Shown here piece after piece: positions 25,136-36,066 of a stretch of DNA of 64,000 nt (its first letter is position 1; the number at the start of each line of letters is the position of its first letter). Below the pieces are notes generated by a model. It was not told the DNA's origin and did no database searches. It saw only the letters and a program-made list of their open reading frames with translations. The translations under genes and the position numbers were made by a program. This stretch comes from Ectobius pallidus (lineage: Eukaryota > Arthropoda > Insecta > Blattodea > Ectobiidae), in the NCBI GenBank assembly GCA_964059195.1, contig CAXKWD010000001.1, positions 118,973,751 to 119,037,750 on the forward strand, given 5' to 3'.

Positions 25136-25358
25136 TCACTGTAATTTAATTGTAAAATAGCATTTAAATTAATAGTTCTGTAAGTATTGTTTCTGAAAAC
25201 TTCAACTCTTATATATAATGTATCTCGTTAATTGTATGAAAATTTTGCTAACATACACTCACTGTAATTTAATTGTGAAATTATTAATTGTGTAAATATT
25301 ATTTCTGAAAACTTCAAATTTATACCGGTATATCATGTATCTTGCTAATTGTATGAAA
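25136..25358. repeat. Tandem duplication, 123-bp period
   Basis: TCACTGTAATTTAATTGT at 25136 recurs at 25259. The two copies then share TTTCTGAAAACTTCAA and an ATTGTATGAAA block near the end of each. Small indels separate the copies. This is a two-unit tandem duplication, not part of a recognised mobile element. Confidence 0.85.
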
Positions 25359-25546
25359 TGAGACCTTAAACATGTAATATTACTTGTAATGGGGCATGTT
25401 GTTAAAAAAATCACATGGATACAGTTAGTGAATATTCCTTCTCTTCCATATTTTTGCTTTGTCAATTCTAACAATTATTATTTGGGAATATTATTTTAAA
25501 TTTTATTATTTTAATTTTATTATTATTAGAGCATACCGGTATTGTC

Positions 25547-25568
25547 ATTATTATTATTATTATTATTA

Positions 25569-25630
<62 letters not shown>

Positions 25631-25631
25631 C
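25547..25631. repeat. (ATT)n microsatellite
   Basis: About 28 ATT units with one interruption near 25571. The leucine/tyrosine-rich open frame through it is an artefact of the repeat. Confidence 0.95.
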
Positions 25632-28600
25632 TCCTTCACGTGAAACACCTAGGCTCTATTCACTTTTTGGGTGTATGCAAGCACAATCCCAGTTATTCCA
25701 TCTTTTTAATGTAATTTTCAAATTTTATATATTTTTCCATTCTTTAAAGCTATTTTTTCACCCTATTCTCTTCTGATGTTTAGCTCTCCAAACAACCTTT
25801 TCTTTATATATATATATATAGACTGTCAATATAACATGATCATCGTAACAATCTTGTCATCTTCTGACATATAAATCTACATCCGAACTTTTCTGTATCT
25901 TTCTCGCATGTCATATCTTAATCGTCGTCATTACATCCTGTTCTCTTTTGATTTGATTTCTTCTTGATTTTAGACCTCATTATTATCAACCGTCCTTATT
26001 GAAATCTTCGACATCACGTAGGAATCATCTTACAACGTATCATGTAAGTCGAGCAGCTTAACCATAACAATAATCAATTATTATAATCTATCATCTTATT
26101 CCTAATCAGTCGTTTTAATCGCTACAGTCCAAACCTGTTGATCGTCATAGTTAAACTGATGTTCAGTATTCTTCCCCAATTACTCAGCAACGGTGAAACG
26201 ACGAAACTTGTTCTGTATTATATTGCACTTATTCTTTTGGCAACAAATACAACTCTATTTGCCAAGTAGGCCAATGCACAGTATTTTCTCTATTGGCTTT
26301 AACATTTCATTAATTTGAAGACAAACTAATATAAATTCAAGTAGGCTGCCAATAATATGTTTTCATTTAATTAATTTTTATCCATAATAAATTTATTTCA
26401 AAATAAACATTTTTACAGTTTCTATAATTCATTTTATCGACAACTTCTACGGATTTTCCTTTACTCCCTCCATCTGTCTCATTTTTTTTGTTTGGTTTGC
26501 ATTTGGATCAGTGCCTGAAGCTTACGACAAGTTTTTCCTGAGACAGCAAATCTGGCAAGGAAAATAAATGTGTTTCTTTCTTTCTCCAGCAGAGTAAGTT
26601 GCTTAGATTCAGGTACTTTATAAGGTGGGGGATTATGACTCCCCTGAAAGTCGAATCTGTATTTTAGTAAGTAAGAATTATAGTTCTACGCTAACTGATG
26701 GGTTCTTAAAACCTTGCTTATAAGCAGTTCTGTATAACTGTTCAGCCAGAACGATTCGGAATCCTAGCCAGAAACATGACTTGCAGTAAAACTGTGAAAT
26801 TTTCTCGGGTACAAAGCCGAAGAACATCCATTTAATGTAAAGCTTCCGAGAATATTTAATCTATTCCTTATTTAAACATATTAAACTGCGACACAGCCAT
26901 CACACTGCATTGTACGTTTTATAAAGAAGCAAAGTTAATCCGTGAAATAGGAAAGATTATTTTATAAGATGTACGGCGTCAAATTTAATTTCCGTTTTAT
27001 ATCCATCATGGCGTTAAACTACTCCCCACAAGATAGAGTAAATACTGTGAAATGGAATTCCGTCGCAATATTCCTAGCAGTTGATCAATATCAATCAAAC
27101 GGTGACCCATTTTCTATTCCGCCTGGTAAATATATGTTTTATTATTATGCTTAAGCCACATTATACATGTACACTCACATGTGATAAAAGTCTGTTCCTC
27201 TCAATAGAAGTTTCTGTGAAACTAATCTACGTATACTTCTAAAAACACCTAAGCACATTTTAATGACAGTACATTTCTTACTCATGCAGCTGATTTTTTA
27301 TTAGATCTGTTTATGGAAAAGCGGGATTCCCATCAGCGGCCTTAAATATATTAATTCCTTTAGCAAATTTATTAAATAGAACTAAATCTTTACTTCTTTT
27401 CAAATGAATACATGTATAATGAAAATAGTTCATGCTTATATGATTCAAGAATACTTGACCTTACCATATTAAAAATATATTAATACAATTATCATAGATT
27501 TTTTAGAATTTAATAGGTTTTTACTAGAAATGTGTGCTAACAGACCAAGTACACAATTATAACACAATTACACAAACGTAAACATACAAAATAATAATAC
27601 TAACCGAATAAACACAAGCTTGTTGTTCCAAGGCAATAAGGAGTCATAACTAATTCACATCAAAGTTATTTGGCCTATATTAAATACGCGTAATAACTCG
27701 TATCTCACTAATTTTAAAAAGACCCAAGCCAAAATTACTGAACTAGAGAAGTATTCATATTATAAGCTCTGAAGGATAAAACTTCAACTAAAACACATTA
27801 AAAAGTATAGAATTACTCCAACCATCACCAAAGGTGAAAAGTGAATAAAAAAGTTATTCGTAACAAAAATTTATATTCCACTACATTAAAGTAAGAATAC
27901 AAGTAACAAAAATATAAATGTGAAAAGAATTTTTGATTTAGTGAATTTATATTAAAATAAAAAAGTACAGTAGTTTACAGATCAAAATGAATTGTAAAGT
28001 TGTTGGTGACTGGAATAGTCAAGTTCTAAAATCGTGAGTTTTCCTGTAGTTAGCATATATAGATGTTTCCATAGGCCTGAGTCATTATTTCCTACCCTAA
28101 TTAAAAACGTATGTATAAGTTATTCTTCAAGTTTGTATTCACGCTGAAAATTATGTTTTTAGTCAAAAATATGTTTTTTTATTGCATAAAGAGCCATATT
28201 TGTCTGCTTCAAAATGATACCTAGGATTAAAATTACAACAGGATGTCATTCAAAAATAAGTTTAAATGTCACACTATGCACACTTTTATCATTTGAGTGA
28301 AACTTTGTCCTTTACTTCTCTCAGCTCTTTTTTTGTCTATATTTTCTACCCTTGAAATAAAAAAACCCTACATTAAAAGTTGTGTTGAAATATTCATTTA
28401 TACATCAAATGAAAGCCTATGAATGGGTGAAAGTTTTGAACTACGGGTTTCCTATTACGTTGAAAATTACAACTGATACGCACATTTTGTTAAGTGCTCT
28501 TACCGATTTTTTTTCAATTTTGGGAAAAAAAATATCATTCTTTCTCGTAATATGCATATGCGAAGTTCATTACAATCTATGCATAAAGAGGACTAAATCT

Positions 28601-29687
28601 GCGAAAGAGTTTTCAAGATTTAATCATTTTTGGTATGTATTTTATATTTTGAAAATTAGCATATTTTTCTACATTAAAAAATTAGGGAACCAAGAAGTGA
28701 AAAATAAGTTTCAGGTATAGCATTGTGTTAGTGAATGCATACACTTTTCATCCGCTGTCACTTGTAAAAGACCGAAAAAAATTCTTCGGTTGCACTTGGT
28801 AGGCCTACTATTGATTTCTTTTGCATTTGCATTTGTAACCTCATTTTGAAATGCTGGAGGAAAATAAAGTAGCATGTCAGAGCGCAAACTGCATTTTCTT
28901 CAAGTTAACAGGTCTCAGGCTGTGTGTGAAGTGTAGGGAATAAATCAACACTGTGGGAACCTCGAGCAAAAGCTCGATGGTTCGATTGCGGTCGATTCTG
29001 GGACGGACGTTTCTACCACGTAATCCCTTCCCTCACTTCATGCAAAGTAAACATCTGGTAAATGTGCTGGAAAAGACGAGTTCTGATTTATCTGACTGGA
29101 GTCACTTAGCGCATTAGGCTTTTCAACTTCAAGTTCGTAAATAAACATCAGCAGCGACTACTGGCTACTGTTACATTTGAGCGCACACATCATTCCAAGA
29201 CCGAGACAGAGTTCTTGGGGTGAACACTCTGGGCACACTGGTGTTGGCAGCATGGCAGCGATGTTGAATTGTACTGGGATAAATTCAGTATATCTAAATT
29301 AATTTAAATTACTTTGCTCTGCCATTTAGTACTGGCATTCAATCAGTAGGTGTCACGGATATCAGTAAAAAAAAGTTAATTAAATAAATAAATTTATAAA
29401 TTTGGCTACCTAATTTTGCACAATCCCATCTTGAAATGATTTTACTATACCCGAGAGGAGCTAAGAAAGAAACCTGAATACTGATGACAACCAGTATGTG
29501 TGTCTCACTCTTAAGTCATACGAGTAATGTGCTAGAGTGAGAGGTACTGGTTTTTTATTACTTCAGGTTTCCTCCTTAGAACAGCCAGACTTTAGTTACT
29601 GTAACGTTATAATTACTATGATTTTCCTATTAACATATAAGTCTTATTCATATAAATTAACTTTTATATACATTATATTTAAAAAAA
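25632..29687. other. Long AT-rich stretch, nothing recognised
   Basis: 4 kb with only a short (TA)n run (about 25805-25820). The 112-codon open frame at 28382-28720 lacks recognisable domains. A tRNA-like GATGGTTCGATTGCGG at about 28976 has no convincing A box. Confidence 0.5.
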
Positions 29688-29925
29688 ACTCCGTGTTGCT
29701 CCATTCCCGAAGGGACTAGGCCTACCACCCGACCACAGCGTAATCTACCATAGGAAGATGGCAGGATTTTGGGGAAAGTGGTCAGCATTGATACACCCAC
29801 GGCCATTAATGATGTTTACATGACCGGAGCCGTTATTTCTCCATCAAGTAGCTCTTCAGTTTGTAACACGAGACCTACAGATCCCTAAAGAACGGCGCTA
29901 ACCACTGGACCACGCAGACGGTCTA
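29688..29925 (-). mobile_element. SINE family A, minus copy
   Basis: Reading the minus strand gives the head GACCGTCTGCGTGGTCC, then a body with a shortened B-box region, TAACGGCTCCGGTCATG-like sequence and the end GGAGTT next to a T-rich tail on that strand (poly(A) on the plus strand left side is at about 29682). About 60 bases shorter than the 6817 copy. AT-rich flanks prevent a firm duplication call. Confidence 0.8.
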
Positions 29926-30384
29926 TATAATATTTGTATTACCCTGATGAAATGTAATGTGAAATTTTATAACTTTTTTCTTGTAGGGACAAATATTTAA
30001 AGCAATGTGAATGTTGTTAAACGTAACAAATTGGCTTCAAGGTTACACACGGTAAGATCTAAAAAACCGAGCAGTATTTGGGTCAGTATTTATTTATGTG
30101 TATGTGATTTGAGGGTCTGTGTGTGTGTGTGTGTATGTGTACATTGACAAATGCCAATTGGAATGCCTGTTTTAAAACCTTTCTTTATTAAGCATGGAAT
30201 TATGACGTTTACAGGCCTGTATATTTTAGAATTGTTAATGTACGCAAAACGTAATTTAAAGTCAATGACTCACGTTAATGAAATCCATGACCATAGCACA
30301 AGGAATAATGAAAAGCTGTACCTACCTAAATGCAGACTCACAGTAAAAGCCAACACTCATCATATAATGGCCTTCAAGTTGTAC
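29926..30384. other. AT-rich DNA with (GT)n
   Basis: A GT run lies at 30117-30134. Nothing else is recognised. Confidence 0.55.
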
Positions 30385-30530
30385 AGGTGGGGGGGGGGGA
30401 AGTGGACCTACTAAAATATCTAAGTTGCCGGTATGAGCCACTGCGCTTTCCTAGCGGGTTCGTGGCATGCTCATATCGGCAACTTAGATATTTTAGTAGG
30501 TCCGCTTTTTTCCCCCCCTACCTTTACAAT
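30385..30530. mobile_element. Foldback element with ~35-bp near-perfect core arms
   Basis: GGACCTACTAAAATATCTAA (from 30404) through TATGAGC (30438) is mirrored by GCTCATATCGGC (from 30469) through TAGTAGGTCC (30503), with one mismatch. Weaker pairing extends outward through a G run on the left and a C run on the right. The 30-base loop has no recognisable content. This is a snapback MITE or an inverted duplication. Confidence 0.8.
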
Positions 30531-31888
30531 AACATACCTGCATATGTATCTCAATTAAATCAGTGTGCTTTCAAAAAAAAACTATTCAGAAGTGGTTGAT
30601 GAAAAATGAATTATATAACATTAATGAATACCTCCAGACTCCTTTTTTATAAATGTAACTTATGGTTTCTGACGATGTTATGTAATTTATGATGTTCTGT
30701 CTGTCAACTTTATCTACTTTAATTTGTGACTATGTCTATTGCAATTGAATATTGCTAAACGACAATATTATTAAATTTAAAAAAATACATTGCAAAGAAT
30801 ATTGAATATGTTAATATTTTACAGTCTGTTTTTATTTTATTTTACGACTTACAAGATTTTCCTAGGATTACATTTTTTCATGTTCAATGTAGGGATGAAC
30901 TTTTTAAAATTGATCGATGTGCATAACAGCATACATTTATTACACCACTGTTGTTAAATTAATTAACGAGTAATTCGAACTAGCAGTTTCCTGGCTGATT
31001 AGAGACTGGACGCAGCCAATCAATATTTTCTTTTGATCAGTTTTGTCAATCATCATATAACAGAATGAATTTATGCAGAATGATTTTTTTAATACTTTTC
31101 ATTTTCTATGTATTCCCCATATAAAATTCGCCTTAAAGGCATATATCTGTCGGGAACATGCAGTAGTTAAAGCGTGTACCGAAACAATACTCATCCAGTA
31201 TAAATCATTTCCACCTGGCCACAGTACACATCAACAAACGTGTCAACTGCAGCATGAAATCGAACCCACGGCCTACCCTTTGAGAAGCCGAGCTAATAAT
31301 GTATGCTCTGTTACATATTACTGAATCAGATGTCATCTTCCAGCAAACATAAGCACCACGCTGCAGGAAACACTATCAAACAAAAGTTAAAAAAATTAAT
31401 TCACATGTTAAAATATGAGCACTGTAAGTAATGTACTTTAAGCTCACCTTAAGATGAGACTTTGTGCAAACTTGGCCCTGCCCAACTATTTCAATATCGT
31501 AGAAAAACTTCTTACAAAACCTACGAATACATAAGTAATAAGTGGAATTATAATATAACACATCTGGATATTACAGTAAAATATCAGACTGATTTTTCGC
31601 AATGACATGTATACTATCTTATTGTTATAATTGCTATAACTGTCCCGTGTTGGCGAGAAATCTATTACTTTAGACGTACAGTACTCAAATTAAACGCCAA
31701 CTTAGAAGATTTGATGCATAATAGCATTGAACAGGATCAAAGATCGCAATTAAAGAATACTAATTACGAATGCCCGTTCACAGTTTTAAAGGTTTCTTTT
31801 AAATTCACATTTTGCATATACGCTCATATTTCTTGAAGTTCCTCATTTCGTGTAATTCTACATCACACAATTAAGTTTAAAGTTATAA
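30531..31888. other. AT-rich DNA; weak tRNA-like trace
   Basis: On the minus strand, GGCCGTGGGTTCGATTTC (about 31250-31275) with AGCTCGGCTTCTCAAAGGGT upstream looks like a decayed tRNA or SINE head. No body or duplication was found. The rest is filler. Confidence 0.4.
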
Positions 31889-32060
31889 TTAGTTTTAAAT
31901 TTATCACTTGACAAGCAAACTTTGATTTACCTTTGGTAATCCGGACGGCCGTTTCGCACTACTTTAGTACATCATCAGCGGTTTTCGAACTGCCGTTCGG
32001 CCGTCCGGATTACCAAAGGTAAATCAAAGTTTGCTTGTCAAGTGATAAATTTAAAACTAA
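31889..32060. mobile_element. Foldback element, perfect 63-bp arms
   Basis: The left arm 31889-31951 and right arm 31998-32060 are exact reverse complements over 63 bases, separated by a 46-base loop. Perfect arms mean a recent origin or continuing conversion. The loop, read on the minus strand, carries CTGATGA, a TACT/AGTA hairpin and GAAAC, resembling a hammerhead core, with CGG/CCG able to pair as stem I. No target duplication was fixed. Confidence 0.88.
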
Positions 32061-32635
32061 ACTTTTGTTAAAGCAATCAAGAATGGACACTCTAACATAC
32101 GGTTATTTAAAGTTATGTTAATTTTACGTAGGCTTCACAGTTTAAATAAAAACAGATCTGATGAGTTTACACACAGTAGCTCTTAATACAGTAAGACGTA
32201 TGTGAGATGATAAGCTAAAGGAGTTCTCTGCTGGATTGACTGCCCTGCTGAGATACATCTGACCTTCTTACGTGCCTCACATTAATAAAAAAGTATAACA
32301 TGGTTTCATCAAATAGTTGTCCCAAGGAGCAGGTTGTGTAAACTTCATCCGGCGCAGCCAGCAGTAATAACCCGACTTAATATGCCAGCCACGGCGTCTC
32401 TTAGGTACAGCATTAATCATGAAAACTGCAACCCAAATTTACAACTCTTGTATTAGCTCATACCGTATTAACCAAGACAGTTCGGTACAAAAAATAAAAA
32501 TAGGACTCAGAACTTTTTATGTGATTAAAGTGTGAAAATGTATAACTTTAACGGATGCAAGGTGCAATGTTGAGCCAGTGTCGTTTCATGTAATTTTGCA
32601 AACAATTATGTACAGTATGTGTGTGTGGATATATA
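32061..32635. other. AT-rich DNA, nothing recognised
   Basis: No element ends, no gene. Confidence 0.55.
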
Positions 32636-33350
32636 TACAGAGTGTTAATGAATAACACCGAAAAATGTTACCTGTGTATAGAGGGGACGTAAACAAGCAA
32701 TTTTTCTTTGAAGATTGTTGGTATATGACGCAAAATGTGTATGCTACAGGGCATTAAAGTAATTACAATTTGGTGCTCATAAGTCAATAATGAAGCGAAA
32801 TAGGGGTAAATTTTCATTAAATCGACTTCATGCCTTATTAGTGATCGATAAAACCTGATTCTTAATCATTCGTCAACAGCTATAGACTATCATAATTTAG
32901 AGTTTTCACAATCTGCAAAATTTACAGACTAATCACATTTCTGGCCGCCACTGCACTAGTTCTTTTATTTCTAACTACAGTGTTAAAAACGAAGTTCCTT
33001 TGTTTAGCACTTTTCCAAATGTTAAAAGTCAGTGGCGGTCATACTATGCAATCCATTTTATTCACGTCACGAATTATTTAATAAGCCTGATTCTGATATT
33101 TTATTTTAATATGTGTCTATGTGTGAGTATATGTATGTATTAACAAAATATTGACGAAGCCGATTGTAATTATGCTTAAAGGCCAATAAATATTGTATTG
33201 TATTGTATTGTATTGTATACCCTGGGGGATTTTGTGCTGTAACAGGAAAAATTGAATCCATAGAGCAAATAACTCCTAATAAAAGTTGTTTTTCTATGTC
33301 CCCTCTATACACAGATAAAATATTCCGGTGTCATTTATGAATACCCTGTA
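32636..33350. mobile_element. TIR MITE, 711 bp, TA-flanked
   Basis: The element is 32638-33348. The left end CAGAGTGTTAATGAATAACA is mirrored by the right end, which reads CAGGGTATTCATAAATGACA on the other strand. Similarity continues for about 60 bases through CTGTGTATAGAGGGGAC. TA lies outside both ends. Inside, GGCCGCCACTGCA (about 32943) mirrors CAGTGGCGGTC (about 33030). The type resembles Tc1/mariner-related MITEs. No coding frame. Confidence 0.8.
33191..33218. repeat. (TATTG)n microsatellite
   Basis: Five to six pentamer units inside the TIR MITE. Confidence 0.9.
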
Positions 33351-33782
33351 TATCAGCGGCGTGCGAAGAATTTTAGTTGAGGGAAGTAGTAACATAAATT
33401 TCTACAAACCTTCAGTACATAATTCTTTCAAGATACAATCGACTCTCCAGTGCCAAATGTCGCTAATGGATAACTGCATTGCTTCTTTATTCAAACAGTA
33501 GGCAACATTATATACACAGTATTAAACACAACACTGGTACTTTGTTCTAATATGCTATCCAATACTAAACTTTCTAACGCACGATTTCGATACCTAGTGT
33601 TCTGTTAATTAACACAATGGTCGTGCGGGAACAGTAAGAAATATTTATTATTATTTTCAGAAAAGCGCCTAGAACCAAATCCACGTTTTTAAAGCTTTTT
33701 AATTATACAACAATGTCATGCAAGTTGAGATTAATAATATTATTACTAAGCCGCAAAAAGTTACAGCTCACGACTCTCCCAA
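33351..33782. other. AT-rich DNA, nothing firm
   Basis: CAGCGGCGTGCGAAG right at 33354 looks like another element terminus abutting the previous MITE, but no partner end was found. Confidence 0.4.
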
Positions 33783-33860
33783 CACAAAGGGCGAGTAGTC
33801 GTTCTACGATCACAACGGTCGAGCAGCATTACTCTTTTAACACAACGGGCGAGCAGCCGT
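33783..33860. repeat. ~29-bp minisatellite, three units
   Basis: CACAAAGGGCGAGTAGTCGT (33783), CACAACGGTCGAGCAGCATT (33811) and CACAACGGGCGAGCAGCCGT (33841) are spaced 28 and 30 bases apart. The units are GC-richer than the surroundings, and the spacers between them differ. Confidence 0.8.
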
Positions 33861-34240
33861 ACGTTCGGTAGATGCTACTCATCCAGTAACACTTTCTCAG
33901 TCAGACATTGGCTAAGAATTATTTTCCAGTAAACCAGCAGCATTAGCATGTGATGTTTTACAACATAGAAATAAAGCACACAAGAGTACATAACATATCA
34001 TTTAAAATCCTGTGTATACAGACAGCTTTCCAATGCATCCACGGCTCGGGCTATGCTAAGCGAAAGAGCCCCCAGATCACAATTTCACAATGATACACCT
34101 TCTTTCATTAAAATTTTCTTTCGGAAATACATATCATTCAGGTCCTACAAAAATATACTCAAAATTATGGGGCAAATGGGCTTTGCCTTCATACTCATAG
34201 CCTATTACATAGTAGTGAATATAAAAGGGGAAGGAGCCCA
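33861..34240. other. AT-rich DNA, nothing recognised
   Basis: No feature seen. Confidence 0.5.
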
Positions 34241-34450
34241 TTGCTATTATCAGTTAGGCTATCCTTACTGTTTCTTCTACTTCTACTAACGCTGCCACTT
34301 TTCCCACAATTACTAATACCAGTATTATTGTTTCTACTAATACCACCACTATTACAATCAACAAAACACTACTACTACGACTACGACCACCATGACTGCC
34401 ATACCATCACCACCACCGGCACTGTTGCTACTAATATTACTACTACTTCA
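34241..34450. repeat. Degenerate CTA/CCA triplet tract
   Basis: Period-3 sequence of CTA, CTT, CCA and ACT triplets, broken by substitutions. It yields a leucine- or threonine-rich open frame that should not be taken as a gene. Confidence 0.75.
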
Positions 34451-36022
34451 TCTTTTTTATGTAAAATACGTAAAATAATGGTCTATTCTACTTTTCCGTT
34501 TAATGTTCGTTGGGAAATTATCAAACCATGTATTTTATCCTACTGAGGTTACAAATGATGCCACTACTGCCGAAGTTTTCACAGCGTCAGTTGAGACTTA
34601 CAATAGTATTTAATTTATTCGAGTAAAAGTAAGAAAGAGCCTCTGAAGATCATGAAAACAGATCTATATTAGACATATAAAATGGACAACATAGCAATGC
34701 GAAAAATTGCAATAGTCTGATTTGAAGGTTATTTGGATTCAGTCGGACGAATGTATAGTGCATAGCAGTAAATTTTTCGACAACCTGAAAGTCAGCAGAT
34801 CATTAATTTTGAAGGACTTTCAAAATCGTACACATATAATTAATATTTATAACTATGAGACATATGACCATTATCAACGAGACACTATTCAAGATGTAAT
34901 GCAGATAGCGATAATTTGTCTTTGTTGGAATTCTCAAACTCTTGACGTAAACAAACTTCATTAATGTTGCGCTATATATAATTTTTTCTAACGCTCACCA
35001 TATAAACATGAAAAACAGTAACAGACTTTGAGGGAAGCAACTCATAGTGAAAATGAAAAATTTACGTAATAAAAGCCGAAACCCGTGAATCAAACCAAGC
35101 CATGGATGTGAATTATATATAGGAAGTTGCACATGCCATCATTGAACCCGCGTCCACGGGCTCGCTCATGCGCGGGTAGATCTGGGATTGCAGCATTTTC
35201 ACAGCAGTCCTTATCCAAGAGAACTAACGTTCACACGAACAGATGATCCCAGGGAATGCCTCAGTTTTGGCCAAGTTTTCCCATATCCTGATTCCTCTTT
35301 CCATATTTGTATTCCTACAACTGTAATATTTTGAACTTTCCTGGCAATGTACAGTATACCAACGCTGTTTGAATGGCTAATAATGTGTATCACCTTATAT
35401 CCAGTAAATAAAACTAACAACCATAAATAGTAACAAAATTTCAGTTTTAATCAATTGAAGATACTTATATTGCAATCTTTAGATGAAAATGTACTCAGAG
35501 AAGGAATCTGAACCTAGGATTCTATGATACTTTGACTTAAAATCTTGATAATATCATTAACATAGCAGATTCATGAACCTCACTATAACATATATCTGGT
35601 ACCATCTGCAGTGACATAGGTACGGGTCTAGATTCTAGTGATGCATTTGGAACGGTTGTGGATGGCTCATTGTGCTCTGCTTCTGCGTACCCGGCAGAAA
35701 TCCCGGGTTTTGATTCTTAAGACAAAATTTCCTCTAAAGCTTAAAATCCCAAACATTTGTTATTAATATTATTATTATGAATAACTTAAATTTAACTGAT
35801 GAATTACAGCTGTATTCTTATATATCCTAAGAATGTCTTCGTTTAAACTAATGGTTCATCAAATCAATAAAGTATAGGCTTATATTACGTCTTGCAGTAT
35901 AATTGCTTCATACGACTGTAATGCGTTTTCAGAATTTATGATATAAGTTCACAAGTATTTTCATAACTCAGAAATTATTATTATTTAATTTTTTTTCATT
36001 CTCGTTTCTAATTTCGATATTT
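34451..36022. other. AT-rich DNA; two weak tRNA-like traces
   Basis: At 35655-35720, GGATGGCTCATTGTGCTCTG followed by AATCCCGGGTTTTGATTCTT resembles a decayed tRNA head. At 35143-35175, GAACCCGCGTCCACGGGCTC could be a minus-strand trace. Neither has a recognisable SINE body or duplication. Confidence 0.4.
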
Positions 36023-36024
36023 AA

Positions 36025-36064
<40 letters not shown>

Positions 36065-36066
36065 TT
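36023..36066. repeat. Perfect 44-nt palindrome with (TA)16 core
   Basis: AACTCA (36023-36028), then TA repeats, then TGAGTT (36061-36066). A second TATGAGTTATAT follows at once. Such tracts extrude as cruciforms readily. Confidence 0.92.

Noticed and set aside
25459..25776. 105-codon open frame with poly-Leu
   Set aside because: Produced by the ATT microsatellite.
26150..26215. Further hammerhead-like motif near CTGATGTTC and CGAAAC
   Set aside because: Lacks CTGANGA and no stem fits between the blocks.
28382..28720. 112-codon open frame
   Set aside because: Rich in Phe, Ile and Lys as AT-rich filler gives; no recognisable family.
34053..34546. Overlapping open frames with Leu/Thr runs
   Set aside because: Produced by the degenerate CTA/CCA triplet tract.
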